From the NCBI RefSeq assembly GCF_000687455.2, contig NZ_JGVW01000052.1, positions 1 through 64,000 of the forward strand: a DNA stretch of 64,000 nucleotides. Reading direction: 5' to 3'. The stretch is from Burkholderia sp. lig30 (GTDB lineage: Bacteria; Pseudomonadota; Gammaproteobacteria; Burkholderiales; Burkholderiaceae). The notes beneath the pieces are model-generated. The model was given only the letters and a program-made list of their open reading frames with translations. It was not told the DNA's origin and did no database searches. The translations under genes and the position numbers were made by a program. This document shows, in pieces, positions 7,880 to 17,115 of this stretch. Each line of letters opens with the position of its first letter. Position 1 is the first letter of the stretch.

Positions 7880-8947
7880 ATGTTTTACATGTCGAACGTT
7901 TCGAGGGCGGGGGATAGCGTGAGCCGTGGTCGCGAATTTCGCGACGGGCACCAACGCATGAAAATCATCGTGCTTTTGCTCGACGGATTCCCCGTCATGC
8001 AAATGGGCACGCTGGCGGAGGTATTCGAGCTGGCCAATCAATTAGGCCGCGTTAAGTCCGCATTCAACGATCGCTATAATTTACTGCTTTTTTCCGCCAG
8101 TGGCGGCCCAGTGCGCTCGTCGTCCGGCGTGCAGATCTGGACCGAGGCGATCGACCGGGCCGAGCCTGGCGCGGTCGACGCGATGTTCGTCCTTGGCGGA
8201 CAGAACAGTGCGCACGCGATGGACGATCGCACGGTTGAATGGCTGCGTGACGCCCATCATTGCGCGCGGATCGTGAAGGGCGGCGGCGGCGGCGAACAGT
8301 TGCTGACGCAGCTACAGCTGACCAGGAAGGACGGCACCGATGCGCAGCTGATGATTCGGTCGATGCTCGCGCCCGCCACCGATGGTATGTCGCCGCGCAC
8401 ATCCGGGGACGGCGACCAGAGCGTGTTCCAGACCGCGTTGTCGATCGTCGGCGGCGACATGGGATACGAGATCGCGCAGGACCTGGTCGCGAGCATGATG
8501 CCCGGTGCGATCCAGAAATTCGCGAGCGTGACATTCGGGCCGCGCGAGGCGCGCGCCAGTGATTTGATTCGAGCGGCTGCCTATCATCTGCGTGTCAACA
8601 GTGCGAACCGGATCTCGATCGCGGACGCCGCGCAGGCCGCCGCGATGAGCGAACGGAATTTCCTGCGGCGCTTCAAGCAGGAAATCGGCGTGACGCCGAC
8701 CGAGTTCGTGTTGCGCGTGCGGCTGGAGACGGCGTGCTGCATGCTGGTCGAGACCGATCTGCCGGCGGACAAGGTGGCCCGCCGCACGGGGCTCGGCAGC
8801 GGCGATCGCCTCGCGAAGCTGTTTCGCCAGCATCTGTCGATGTCGCCGACCGAGTATCGCTCGGCTGCGCGCAGCCGGATGATGTCGACGGCGGAGAGCG
8901 CATCCGGCATCGACATGACCAACTGGCTGAAAAAGAAGGCCTCGTAG
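7880..8947 (+). CDS. GlxA-type transcriptional regulator (DJ-1/PfpI domain + AraC HTH)
   Basis: This 355-residue regulator is preceded by AGAGG. Residues about 30-200 form a DJ-1/PfpI-like domain (IIVLLLDGFPVMQMGTLAEV ... AVDAMFVLGGQ). Residues about 235-335 are the AraC-type double HTH (ISIADAAQAAAMSERNFLRR, FKQEIGVTPTEFVLRVRLE, VARRTGLGSGDRLAKLFRQH). The usual cysteine at the DJ-1 nucleophile elbow is replaced by a glycine run (KGGGGGEQLL), so the domain is likely ligand-sensing only. A paralogue lies at 12459-13469, immediately before the exopolysaccharide operon; both probably regulate that locus. The duplicated palindrome upstream suggests autoregulation. Confidence 0.88.
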   Translation: MFYMSNVSRAGDSVSRGREFRDGHQRMKIIVLLLDGFPVMQMGTLAEVFELANQLGRVKSAFNDRYNLLLFSASGGPVRSSSGVQIWTEAIDRAEPGAVDAMFVLGGQNSAHAMDDRTVEWLRDAHHCARIVKGGGGGEQLLTQLQLTRKDGTDAQLMIRSMLAPATDGMSPRTSGDGDQSVFQTALSIVGGDMGYEIAQDLVASMMPGAIQKFASVTFGPREARASDLIRAAAYHLRVNSANRISIADAAQAAAMSERNFLRRFKQEIGVTPTEFVLRVRLETACCMLVETDLPADKVARRTGLGSGDRLAKLFRQHLSMSPTEYRSAARSRMMSTAESASGIDMTNWLKKKAS

Positions 8948-8968
8948 CGTGCGTTGCGTCGCCAGCAG

Positions 8969-9469
8969 TTAGCGCAAGCCCGTTATTGGCGTGGCCAGAT
9001 CCTGGCGTGCCGCCGTTACGTTGAAATAGGCCTGCGTATTCGCATGCACGGTGGCGTCGCTCAGGATTTCCTCTGCAGTCGCCCACCGATAGGCTTTGTG
9101 CTGCGCACTCGGCAGGGCGTCGAGCTCGACCGTGCTGCGCAGCCTGTAGCCGAGCACGACATAGTGCGTCGAAATACCCGGTTTGCCGCTGAAACTGTCT
9201 TCGTAGAAATGTTCGTACACGCCGAGCAGCTCCGCGTCGGCGCGCTCGAGGTCGGTGCGACCGAGTTCGTCATGCGCGATACGGCGGAACGCGTCGTCGA
9301 GACGCTCGTTCTTGCGGATGCGTCCGCCCGGCACGAACCAGAACCCCTGTGCGGGTCGGTTGACGCGCTGTCCGAGCAGATAGCCGCCTTCGCCGTTCGG
9401 GACGATCAGGTCGATGGAAACGAGCGGCGTGGCGTCGACAACGCTCAGGAAGGATTCGATCGGAAGCAT
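8969..9469 (-). CDS. GDP-mannose mannosyl hydrolase-like NUDIX protein
   Basis: This 166-residue protein matches GDP-mannose mannosyl hydrolases (Gmm/WcaH type). It shows VSIDLIVPNGEGGYLLGQR, NRPAQGFWFVPGGRI, and a Nudix-like helix IRKNERLDDAFRRIAHDELG, in which the canonical REx2EE is changed as in this subfamily. The family hydrolyses GDP-mannose to GDP and mannose. Being close to manC, which makes GDP-mannose, it may tune precursor flow or recycle GDP-sugars. It is convergent with the GlxA-type gene (21-bp gap). Confidence 0.85.
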   Translation of the reverse strand: MLPIESFLSVVDATPLVSIDLIVPNGEGGYLLGQRVNRPAQGFWFVPGGRIRKNERLDDAFRRIAHDELGRTDLERADAELLGVYEHFYEDSFSGKPGISTHYVVLGYRLRSTVELDALPSAQHKAYRWATAEEILSDATVHANTQAYFNVTAARQDLATPITGLR

Positions 9470-10535
9470 GGTGAACGCGCCCTTTGTGATTCAGGAAATC
9501 TTGATGAAGAAGCGGCCGTGGAAGAAACGGGACGCACGTCGCTCACGCGGCGTGACCTTGAATGTCTCCTCGCTGCACGCCAGTTTACCGGTGCATGCCT
9601 GTGCCGCTGAAAATCCGTTATCCGATCGATGACGATCGGGGCGACGCCGCATGTCGAATGCGCTCCGAGCCGCATGCGTGCCTGCTGGTTGATTCTACGA
9701 AGCGGAACGCGCGGATCGATCGACAGATGGAATCGCCAATGAGATGGTGGGCGTTAATCCTGCATGACATCGGCCAAAACATTGCAGCATTCAGACAATT
9801 CGAAGAGTCTGTCGGATACCGAAGTGAAAGTGCATATCGAAACGGATCTGCAATGGAGATGCAAAGAAATCGTAGCGGTCATTGAAGTCGTTTCGCGCCG
9901 GATGCGGTGCAAACGTTGGTTTCGAATGCAACGGAATTTCATTCGGCCATAATCGTGGTTGCGTCCGCCACAGCGTGCCGGCGCGCCGCATTTCCGAGCT
10001 AAGCTGCGTCTTGGCCTTTCGAGGAGAGCATTATCCCCGGAATCTCCTCGGAATTTCGCCTGCCGCCCTCGGGCGTACAGGCCTTTTTATTCTTGAGGTC
10101 GAGTGCTCGCGCGCGCAATTTTATGCGCCCGGCAGTCGGCCTGTTGATGTAGTTCCCGCCTGCGGTTCTGCACGTCGTGTCGATAGCGCGCTGCAGGTGC
10201 GACGAGGCGTGCGTCTGCCGGGCAGCGCACGCGCTGCACCCCTCTCCACGTTCCCGATTCTCTACGCGACGTCTTATTGGTCTATTCCTCTCGACACGCA
10301 ACGCGTCAGTCACACGCCTTGTGCGTCGACGTGTACGCAATGAGTCGATTTGTGTCAACGGTGCGCGATCAAAGTCTTTAATAGTAAATATTGGTAAATA
10401 GTCGTCAATGTGATTGGCGGATTGAGAAAAACTATTGTCGAGTCTGAATGCTGCGCCGCAAGGTATTCTGGTGAGAAGAGGCCGGATGCGTCTTGACGGA
10501 TCGGATGTGCTTATAAAATACGGGGATGGAGCGAT
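9470..10535. other. 1.07-kb intergenic stretch with no supported gene
   Basis: All ORFs here are short and featureless. An inverted repeat (CGAGGAGA 10020-10027 / TCTCCTCG 10043-10050) and an AT-rich patch around 10375-10430 are the only structures seen. The latter may promote the small membrane ORF that follows. Confidence 0.4.
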
Positions 10536-10793
10536 ATGGGTATTGTTTTCCTAGTTCTTTCGAGATTGTGTTTCGCGTGGATCGTCATCTATGTGCTCTT
10601 CAGTCTCAGGTCTGCATTCTGGGTGGGTTCGCGGCACGGCCGTGGCCTGATCATGCTCGAGTTTCAATCGCATCGGGCGCGTGGCGCGAGAGAGACCGCG
10701 AGAGCGCGTTTGCTGAGGCGAATGGCGCTGGTTTCTGTGTTGGCGTTGCCGGCCGGCATCGCATCATTCATCGCAAGCGCCGCGATGTTGTGA
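10536..10793 (+). CDS. Small putative membrane protein
   Basis: This 85-residue ORF is preceded by GGAG eight bases before ATG. Hydrophobic segments at residues about 2-22 (IVFLVLSRLCFAWIVIYVLF) and 62-84 (MALVSVLALPAGIASFIASA) flank a basic middle (HRARGARETARARLLRR). This topology, start signal and codon pattern are gene-like, but no family was recognised. It lies between intergenic sequence and the IS630 relic, so it may be an accessory orphan. Confidence 0.4.
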   Translation: MGIVFLVLSRLCFAWIVIYVLFSLRSAFWVGSRHGRGLIMLEFQSHRARGARETARARLLRRMALVSVLALPAGIASFIASAAML

Positions 10794-10937
10794 GAAGCTT
10801 CGCGCACGCACGCTTCGAAGGTGTGCGAATGCAACTGACGGCTGCGCCGGCTTCTTTCGTGCGTAGTCTCCACACCCGGCTGTGCATGTGCGCAGCCGCG
10901 GCACCTGCCTAGTGTCGTGAGTTAGAAACTCGTTTCA

Positions 10938-11180
10938 TTAATTGGTTTTGCTGCCAGCAGTGACAAAGTGCTGCTTGAAGAGGCGCTCGGATTCGCGCAA
11001 ACCCTCCTCAGTGAGGATCACGGATTTCGCTTTATTGACCGGTTCGTCGATGAGGCCGCGTTCATGAAGTCGGTCGAGTACGTCCCAATCGAAGCTCTTC
11101 CAGGCGCGATTGCAGTCGTGCACGGTCAAATAGAGGAGCGCGAGGACGGCGTCGTCAATCGCAGCTGTGTCAATGTTCAT
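10938..11180 (-). CDS. DUF6429 family protein, passenger of the IS630 element
   Basis: This 80-residue protein runs MNIDTAAIDDAVLALLYLTV ... AWKSFDWDVLDRLHERGLID ... SVILTEEGLRESERLFKQHF, matching the DUF6429 family of small proteins. It starts at 11180 with a 4-bp ATGA overlap with the transposase stop, so it is translationally coupled to it. Both lie inside the same TA-flanked element, which makes DUF6429 an IS passenger or accessory protein. Its biochemical function is unknown. The ORF appears intact although the transposase is not. Confidence 0.75.
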   Translation of the reverse strand: MNIDTAAIDDAVLALLYLTVHDCNRAWKSFDWDVLDRLHERGLIDEPVNKAKSVILTEEGLRESERLFKQHFVTAGSKTN

Positions 11181-11617
11181 GGCGTTCTTCCTGAGACCTT
11201 CTGGACCCGTGTGCAAAACCGCTCCAGGCTCGCGAGAATGTCATCGGCGGACTTGCTCCAGACAAAGGGCCGGGGCTCCGCGTTATAGACGTCGAGGTAA
11301 TGCCGGATGGCCTCTTCGAGTTGTCGTGTCGAGCGATGCGTTCCACGTCGTATGTATTGCTCGGTGAGCGTGGCGAACCAGCGTTCGGGCTGATTGAGCC
11401 ACGACGCGGATTCGAGCAGGCCATCCAGCCGATTGGTCACGTAGCGCCCGCGCCACTTCGACACCGTCTGTTGAGTGACTCGCAGCTTCGCCGCGACCGC
11501 TTTGTTATCGGTGCCATCGGCGCACGCCAGCACGATTCGGGCTCGCAATGCCAACGCGTGCGCCGTCTTGCGCCGCATCGTCAAGGCCGTGAGTTGATCA
11601 CGCTCCGTTTCGCTCAA
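11177..11617 (-). pseudogene. IS630-family transposase with in-frame deletion of the catalytic core
   Basis: The 146-residue frame begins at TTG with the HTH half (SETERDQLTALTMRRKTAHA, AVAAKLRVTQQTVSKWRGRY). After DGLLE it jumps to the C-terminal end (SASWLNQPERWFATLTEQY ... EAIRHYLDVYNAEPRPFVWS). An intact family member has about 200 more residues between these parts, with the DDE catalytic triad. The join is in frame. The product could still bind DNA but cannot catalyse transposition. Confidence 0.8.
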
Positions 11618-11641
11618 TACGAGTTCCGCGCATCAGGACTA

Positions 11642-12458
11642 GCCACACAACACTTGAGCAAACCGCTGTAAATGCCTGTTGCGGCGCATCATTCCGTTGC
11701 GGCATGAAGAGGATGATGGCGGACAAGTGCTAGCAGTTTTCTTGCGCATGGCTGGCGGCTCCCGTCAGCCCGGAATCCGGATGCAGGGAAAGCTCGTGCG
11801 TGTTTCAAGATCCGAATCTTTCCCGATTCCCGCACAGTACGGTTATGCCGATATTCCGTCATGACATCAGACAAGCATCAATGCGAAAAGCCTATGCCAA
11901 ACGGATATTGCGCATCAATTGACCGGTGAGAATCGTGGCGTGCGACGTCGATCCAGCGAATCCGCATCGAGATCGTCCCGCGCATTTCCGGCCCGTGCGA
12001 ATGACTGACATGGGTCGAGAAGCGCGCGCACGCCGCCACAAGGCTTGCGCCGAGGGGAAGGCAAGCAATGGCCGGCTGTCTCCTTCCGTGACGCGCTCCG
12101 TCGCTGAGTTCAATCATGCGAATGCCGGGGCCCTTCCCGATTCGGAAAAATTTCCCGTCCGGAAATAAGTACGTGGGCACTCGCGCAGAGGCGGGCTGAA
12201 TCGGATCCGATGCGAATGAATGTGCCGAACTCGAACACGACAAACCGCATTGTGCTCACAACGCTTCGTAGTGCGCGAAAAATGCGTACCCGATCGGATC
12301 CGGGAAATCCCGCGGATTATTCCGCCAACATTCTGTCCGCATCCGTCAGCCTTAATACGCCATCCGGCGGGCTAGGTATGATGCGTTGCAACAGGGCAGG
12401 GAAGGCCCGCTTCGATCAGGGCATCGCTATTCGAGTCAACGTCCAAGAGAGTTCTATC
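11642..12458. other. Intergenic stretch before the second GlxA-type regulator
   Basis: There are no ORFs with recognisable content. The frame of the downstream regulator stays open back to 12210, but that leader does not look like protein (see that entry). A TTCCGCCAACA string at 12320-12330 recalls one arm of the palindromes upstream of the first regulator, without a matching second arm. Confidence 0.4.
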
Positions 12459-13469
12459 GTGTCCATACGTCTCGGCAATCCGGAAGGCGAAGCCGCGTCC
12501 GATGAAGGCAATGCGGTACGGCGAAGAATCCGGGACATTGGCGTTGTCTTGTTCGATGGCTTCTCGCTGCTGACGACCGGTGTGATTCCTGAAGTGTTCC
12601 AGGTGGCCAACGAGATTCACGCTTCACGCTCGAACGGCCAACCGTTGTACGAAGTCCGGTTTTACTCCGCCGAAGGTGGAAGCATGGTGTGGTCCTCATC
12701 CATCAGCGTGCGGACCTATCCCTGCGATGCAGAGCGCGCCATGGGATTCGATGCGCTATTCATCGCAGGTGGAGAAGGGGCGATGCGGGCGGCGCGCGAC
12801 AGGCGGGTGATCGACTGGTTGCGCAGGGTGTTGCCGCTCACGGCGGTCGTCAAGGCGATCGGCGAAGGGCGTGTGTTGCTTGAAGCTGCTGGATGGCGCT
12901 GGGGAAAGCTATTGCCGGGACGGCAGGATCCGGGGACGTTGCATCGCTGGGCTGTGGGCCATACCGCGAACCACCACGGCGACAGGTACGAGCCGGAAGG
13001 CACTGCGTTGCAACTGGTGCAGCGCGATCTCGGCATCTATGCCGCGAGGAAGATTGCAGGACGTTTGTCGCTCGACGATGCCGCAGTGCTGGCGCCAGCG
13101 GCAACGGAAGAAAGAGGAATGACGTCGGCAGAGAAAGTGAACGCGTCGGCGCAGTGGTTGGAGCAGAACTGTGAAAAGGCGATATCGGTGAGCGACGCTG
13201 CACGTGTCGCCGCGATGAGCGAGCGGAATTTTTTACGCTTTTTCAAGCAGGAAATCGGTGTGACACCGTCTGAATTTCTTCTGCAGGTGCGTCTCGAACG
13301 CACGCTGCAGTTGTTGACGGAGACGGACCTCGCGATCGATACGATCGCGAAGCGATGTGGCTGGCTCAACGGCGATCGGCTCGCGAAGATTTTCCGGAAG
13401 CGTATGGCGGGAACGCCCTCCGAATATCGAGCGCGCGCCAGAAGGGAAAGGCCGGATAGCAATAAGTAG
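12459..13469 (+). CDS. GlxA-type transcriptional regulator (DJ-1/PfpI-like + AraC HTH), paralogue of the gene at 7880
   Basis: About 336 residues from the GTG at 12459, chosen because GAGAG lies eight bases upstream and the DJ-1-like core (IGVVLFDGFSLLTTGVIPEV) begins soon after. ATG codons at 12378 and 12210 are in-frame alternatives. The C-terminal AraC domain (ISVSDAARVAAMSERNFLRF, FKQEIGVTPSEFLLQVRLE, IAKRCGWLNGDRLAKIFRKR) is close to that of the first paralogue. The nucleophile-elbow region is again degenerate (VVKAIGEGRVLLEAAG), with no Cys. The gene ends 84 bp before manC in the same direction, so it is the most likely dedicated regulator of the exopolysaccharide operon. Confidence 0.85.
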   Translation: MSIRLGNPEGEAASDEGNAVRRRIRDIGVVLFDGFSLLTTGVIPEVFQVANEIHASRSNGQPLYEVRFYSAEGGSMVWSSSISVRTYPCDAERAMGFDALFIAGGEGAMRAARDRRVIDWLRRVLPLTAVVKAIGEGRVLLEAAGWRWGKLLPGRQDPGTLHRWAVGHTANHHGDRYEPEGTALQLVQRDLGIYAARKIAGRLSLDDAAVLAPAATEERGMTSAEKVNASAQWLEQNCEKAISVSDAARVAAMSERNFLRFFKQEIGVTPSEFLLQVRLERTLQLLTETDLAIDTIAKRCGWLNGDRLAKIFRKRMAGTPSEYRARARRERPDSNK

Positions 13470-13553
13470 TCCACGACCGCGGTTGAGAGCGTGGTTCCAT
13501 CGCGTGGGCATTCGTCCTCGGGATTTCATGCAGAGCGAATAGGAGTGCAAATT

Positions 13554-15089
13554 ATGTCGACGTTCATCGATGGTGAGAAAGATCAGCACGATGTGATCGA
13601 TTCGTCCGTGGGCGGCGCGGTGGATCACGCCGAAGCTGCTGACGTTGCGATCCGCGCCGTGCCAGTCGTGCTGGCGGGCGGTTCCGGCTCCCGGCTTTGG
13701 CCGATGTCGCGCGAGCAATACCCGAAGCAACTGATCGGCGTGCTCGGTTCGGATTCGCTACTGCAGGCTACGGTCCAGCGGATGAAGGGCTTCTCCATCG
13801 AATCGCGTCAGGTGGCCGAACCCATCATCGTGTGCGGCGATGAGCACCGGTTCGTGACGGCGGAACAGCTTCGCGCGAGCGGCATCGCGGCTCGCATCGT
13901 GGTCGAGCCCGGCCGCCGCGATACGGCACCGGCGCTGACGCTGGCGGCAGCGGTTGCGGACGCGGACGGTGGGGACGCAATCATCGTCGCCATGCCGGCC
14001 GACCATGCGATTGCAGATACTCCCGCGTTTCATCGCGCCATCGCGCTTGCTGCCGAACATGCGCAGCGTGGCGCGATCGCAACGCTCGGCGTGCCGCCGA
14101 CCCGGGCCGATACAGGCTTCGGTTACATCAAGCTCGGTGCGGAGCTCGGCTCCGGCGCGCATTGCATCGAACGCTTCGTTGAAAAGCCGGCTGCCGAGCT
14201 CGCGTCGCAATATCTGGAGTCGCGCCAGTACTGGTGGAACAGCGGCATCTTCGTGGTGCGCGCGAGCGTCTGGCTCGACACGCTCAAACGTTTGCAACCG
14301 GCCATGCATGCCTCGTGCATCTCTGCTTATGCGCAAGGCACGGACGACGGCCCGTTCTTTCGGCCCGATGCCGAAGCATTCAAGCGCTCGCCGTCCGATT
14401 CGATCGATTACGCAGTGATGGAGCGCCTGGCGTCGGAAGCCGGGCTGGCGCATGGCGTCGTCGTGCCGCTCGACGCCGGTTGGTCCGATCTTGGTTCGTG
14501 GGATGCCGTGTGGGAAGCCCTGGACAAGGATGCAGACGGCAACGTCGCGCGAGGCAAGGTCGTGTTCGAAGGTGCGACGTCGAGTTTCGCGCACTCGGAA
14601 GGCCGCCTGGTGGCGTGTGTCGGCGTGACCAATGTCGTCGTGGTCGAGACCGACGATGCCGTGCTCGTTGCGGATCGTGCCCGCGTGCAGGACGTGAAGG
14701 GGCTGGTCAGCCGGATCAGGGCGCAACAGGCGCCCGAAGCAGACACGCATCGGAAGGTGCGGCGGCCCTGGGGCTACTACGACTCGATCGACCATGGCGC
14801 CCGCTTCCAGGTGAAGCGCATCGTCGTGCATCCGGGTGGCCGCCTGTCCCTGCAGTTGCACCACCACCGCGCCGAGCACTGGATCGTGGTAAGCGGCACC
14901 GCGCTGGTCACGCGCGGCGACGAGCAATTCATGCTCAGCGAGAACCAGTCGACGTTCATTCCGCTGGGTGTTACCCATCGGCTCGAGAACCCGGGAAAGT
15001 TGCCGCTCGAACTCATCGAAGTGCAGTCGGGTTCGTATCTCGGTGAAGACGACATCGTCCGGTTCGACGACACATACGGTCGTGCGTGA
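13554..15089 (+). CDS. manC: Mannose-1-phosphate guanylyltransferase / mannose-6-phosphate isomerase (bifunctional)
   Basis: This 511-residue enzyme has AGGAG upstream of the ATG. The N-terminal nucleotidyltransferase domain has VVLAGGSGSRLWPMSREQYP, VVEPGRRDTAPALTLAAA and the FVEKP motif. The C-terminal cupin is the type II phosphomannose isomerase domain (RPWGYYDSIDHG, HPGGRLSLQLHHHRAEHW). The enzyme makes GDP-mannose from fructose-6-P/mannose-6-P together with a phosphomannomutase, which is not in this window. It is the first structural gene of the exopolysaccharide operon, corresponding to bceA of the cepacian cluster. Confidence 0.93.
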   Translation: MSTFIDGEKDQHDVIDSSVGGAVDHAEAADVAIRAVPVVLAGGSGSRLWPMSREQYPKQLIGVLGSDSLLQATVQRMKGFSIESRQVAEPIIVCGDEHRFVTAEQLRASGIAARIVVEPGRRDTAPALTLAAAVADADGGDAIIVAMPADHAIADTPAFHRAIALAAEHAQRGAIATLGVPPTRADTGFGYIKLGAELGSGAHCIERFVEKPAAELASQYLESRQYWWNSGIFVVRASVWLDTLKRLQPAMHASCISAYAQGTDDGPFFRPDAEAFKRSPSDSIDYAVMERLASEAGLAHGVVVPLDAGWSDLGSWDAVWEALDKDADGNVARGKVVFEGATSSFAHSEGRLVACVGVTNVVVVETDDAVLVADRARVQDVKGLVSRIRAQQAPEADTHRKVRRPWGYYDSIDHGARFQVKRIVVHPGGRLSLQLHHHRAEHWIVVSGTALVTRGDEQFMLSENQSTFIPLGVTHRLENPGKLPLELIEVQSGSYLGEDDIVRFDDTYGRA

Positions 15090-15142
15090 TTTGTTGCCGA
15101 TTCGCGTAATCGCGTAATTCAGCTACAGACGGGGGATTGAAA

Positions 15143-16522
15143 ATGTTCGGACTACAAGGGGTGCTGGCGCGCGTCTTTGACGTCGTGTTGATTGTCGCGG
15201 GTTCGCTGGTCGCTTCGCAGTTCCGTTTCCAAATGCTCTCGGATGGCCGCTACGACAGCGCGCTCGTCACACTTGCCGTCGCGCTCTCGCTGGTGCTGTT
15301 TCCGGCGTTCGGCGTGTACGAATCGTGGCGCGGCCGGTCGATGCTGCGCCTGGCGGGAAGGTTCTCGCTCGCGTGGATCGTGGTGCAGGCGTGCGCGATC
15401 GTTCTGATGTTCACGTTGCATCGCGCGGATGTGGTGTCGCGGCTGTGGTTCGTGTACTGGACAGCGATCACCGGCGGTGCGCTGATCGCTTCGCGTCTTG
15501 TCGCCCATACGGTGCTGCGCGGCGTGCGTCAGGCGGGCATGAACCTGCGCAATGTGGCGGTCGTTGGTTACGGCCAGCATTGCCAGCAGGTGATTCGCAA
15601 CCTCGACGAATCGCCGTCCAGCGGCTTCCGCGCGGCTGCGATTTTCGATCTGCGTCCTGTGGTGAACAACGCGAACTCGAGCGTGCCGGTATTCAGCGAG
15701 TTCGAGCAGTTCGCGGCGTACGTGCGCGAGCAGGGCGTGCAGGAAATATGGCTCGCGCTGCCGCTGTCGGAAGAGGCGACGATCCTGCGCTTCGTCAACG
15801 AGTTCGGCGATGAGCTCGTGAACATCCGCTTCATTCCGGACATGCGCAGCGTCGCGCTGTTCGACGGCGCGATGATCGACTTGGTCGGCGCACCGGCGAT
15901 CAACCTCGTTGCTTCGCCGCTGCCGGGCCACGCGATGGTGCAGAAGGAAATTTTCGACCGTCTGTTCGCCGCGGTGGCGTTGTTGGGGCTGCTGCCGCTG
16001 ATGACGTTGATCGCGCTCGGGATCAAGCTGACGTCGCACGGCCCGGTGTTCTTCAAGCAGTACCGCAAGGGCGCGGATGGCCGTGTGTTCAAGATCTACA
16101 AGTTCCGCTCGATGCGTGTGCATACCGAGCAGGCCGGCGTGGTGACCCAGGCGACCAAGACCGACAAGCGAATTACGCCGCTGGGCCGTTTCTTGCGCAA
16201 GACGAGCCTCGACGAGCTGCCGCAGTTTATCAACGTGCTGCGCGGGGAGATGTCGGTGGTCGGGCCGCGTCCGCACGCGATCGAGCACGACAACATCTAT
16301 CAGAAGGTGGTGGAAGGCTATATCCACCGCTATCGGATCAAGCCCGGCATTACCGGCTGGGCGCAAGTGAACGGCTTCCGCGGCGAGACCGACCGGCTGG
16401 AGAAAATGCAGAAGCGGGTGGAGTACGACCTGTACTACCTGCGCAACTGGTCGTTCGCGCTGGATATGCGAATTGTCATGGCGACGATCGCGAAAGGTCT
16501 GTCAGGTAGCAATGCTTATTGA
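15143..16522 (+). CDS. Undecaprenyl-phosphate sugar phosphotransferase (WcaJ/WbaP type), chain initiator
   Basis: 459 residues from the ATG at 15143 (GGGGGA upstream). Four N-terminal hydrophobic segments and a CoA-binding-like middle domain (NLRNVAVVGYGQHCQQVIRN) are followed by a re-entrant membrane helix. The catalytic phosphoglycosyltransferase domain follows: YKFRSMR, RKTSLDELPQFINVLRGEMS, VVGPRPHAIEHD, KPGITGWAQVNGFRGETD. It transfers hexose-1-P, probably glucose or galactose, from UDP-sugar to undecaprenyl phosphate at the inner membrane, starting the repeat unit. It is equivalent in position to bceB. Confidence 0.93.
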   Translation: MFGLQGVLARVFDVVLIVAGSLVASQFRFQMLSDGRYDSALVTLAVALSLVLFPAFGVYESWRGRSMLRLAGRFSLAWIVVQACAIVLMFTLHRADVVSRLWFVYWTAITGGALIASRLVAHTVLRGVRQAGMNLRNVAVVGYGQHCQQVIRNLDESPSSGFRAAAIFDLRPVVNNANSSVPVFSEFEQFAAYVREQGVQEIWLALPLSEEATILRFVNEFGDELVNIRFIPDMRSVALFDGAMIDLVGAPAINLVASPLPGHAMVQKEIFDRLFAAVALLGLLPLMTLIALGIKLTSHGPVFFKQYRKGADGRVFKIYKFRSMRVHTEQAGVVTQATKTDKRITPLGRFLRKTSLDELPQFINVLRGEMSVVGPRPHAIEHDNIYQKVVEGYIHRYRIKPGITGWAQVNGFRGETDRLEKMQKRVEYDLYYLRNWSFALDMRIVMATIAKGLSGSNAY

Positions 16523-16638
16523 ATCTGGTTCGCGATATTGAACATCGGTCGCCTCGACTTTCCTCGCAATATTCAGGGCGATGTGACTCACGTTCGATGG
16601 AGGTCAGACTTTGTTCGATAGACGTATGCGGATATGAA

Positions 16639-17115
16639 ATGAATCAGACTGGCAAGCTGGATATTCTTGTTATCTGTACCGCCAACATTTGCAGAAGCCC
16701 GGTTGCGGAAGTCATTCTTCGAAACCTGCTTCAAGAATATGCCGGCGTGACGGTGTCTTCTGCCGGATTGCGCGCGCCGCCTGGCTTTCCGCCCGACGCG
16801 ATTGCCGAATCCATGGCCAGCCGGTTCGGTTATCAAATCGATCCGAACAAGCGGTCTCAGCGGTTGGCCGTGCGTGACGTGGATCGGGCGGATGTCATCT
16901 TGGCAATGGAAATGAATCATCTCCGTCATCTGGGTGAGCAATTTCCAACCACCATTGGAAGGAGTTTTTTGATTGGTCACTGGAGCGGTAAAGAGGAAGT
17001 TGAAGATCCTGTTGGACAAAACGAAGCGGTCTTCACGACTGTAACGAAGAAACTGGAAAAAGGATGCAAGCAGTGGGCGCAACAACTTCTTCGTACCGGA
17101 CTGATCAATATATGA
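16639..17115 (+). CDS. Low-molecular-weight protein tyrosine phosphatase (Wzb/BceD-like)
   Basis: This 158-residue protein has the P-loop CTANICRSPVAE (C-X5-R-S) near residue 14 and the catalytic-acid motif EDPVG at about 120. The start is taken at 16639 (MNQTGKLDILVICTANICRS), which places the P-loop at the normal distance; the frame is open to 16519 without support. It dephosphorylates the partner BY-kinase encoded at 19606, cycling its oligomeric state during polymerisation. It overlaps the exporter gene by ATGA. Confidence 0.92.
   Translation: MNQTGKLDILVICTANICRSPVAEVILRNLLQEYAGVTVSSAGLRAPPGFPPDAIAESMASRFGYQIDPNKRSQRLAVRDVDRADVILAMEMNHLRHLGEQFPTTIGRSFLIGHWSGKEEVEDPVGQNEAVFTTVTKKLEKGCKQWAQQLLRTGLINI

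Larger units (their letters stand above)
10912..11639 (-). mobile_element. Internally deleted IS630-family element
   Basis: The element is bounded by imperfect inverted ends (GTGTCGTGAGTTAGAAACTCG at the left; CGAGTTCCGCGCATCAGGAC at the right) and flanked by TA dinucleotides at 10910-10911 and 11640-11641, as expected from TA-targeted IS630 insertion. It carries a deleted transposase and a DUF6429 gene. At about 730 bp it is shorter than an intact IS630 element because the catalytic core is missing. Confidence 0.65.

Noticed and set aside
12210-12458. N-terminal extension of the second GlxA-type regulator
   Set aside because: The leader has no similarity to its paralogue and a better ribosome site exists at the GTG 12459; kept only as an alternative start.
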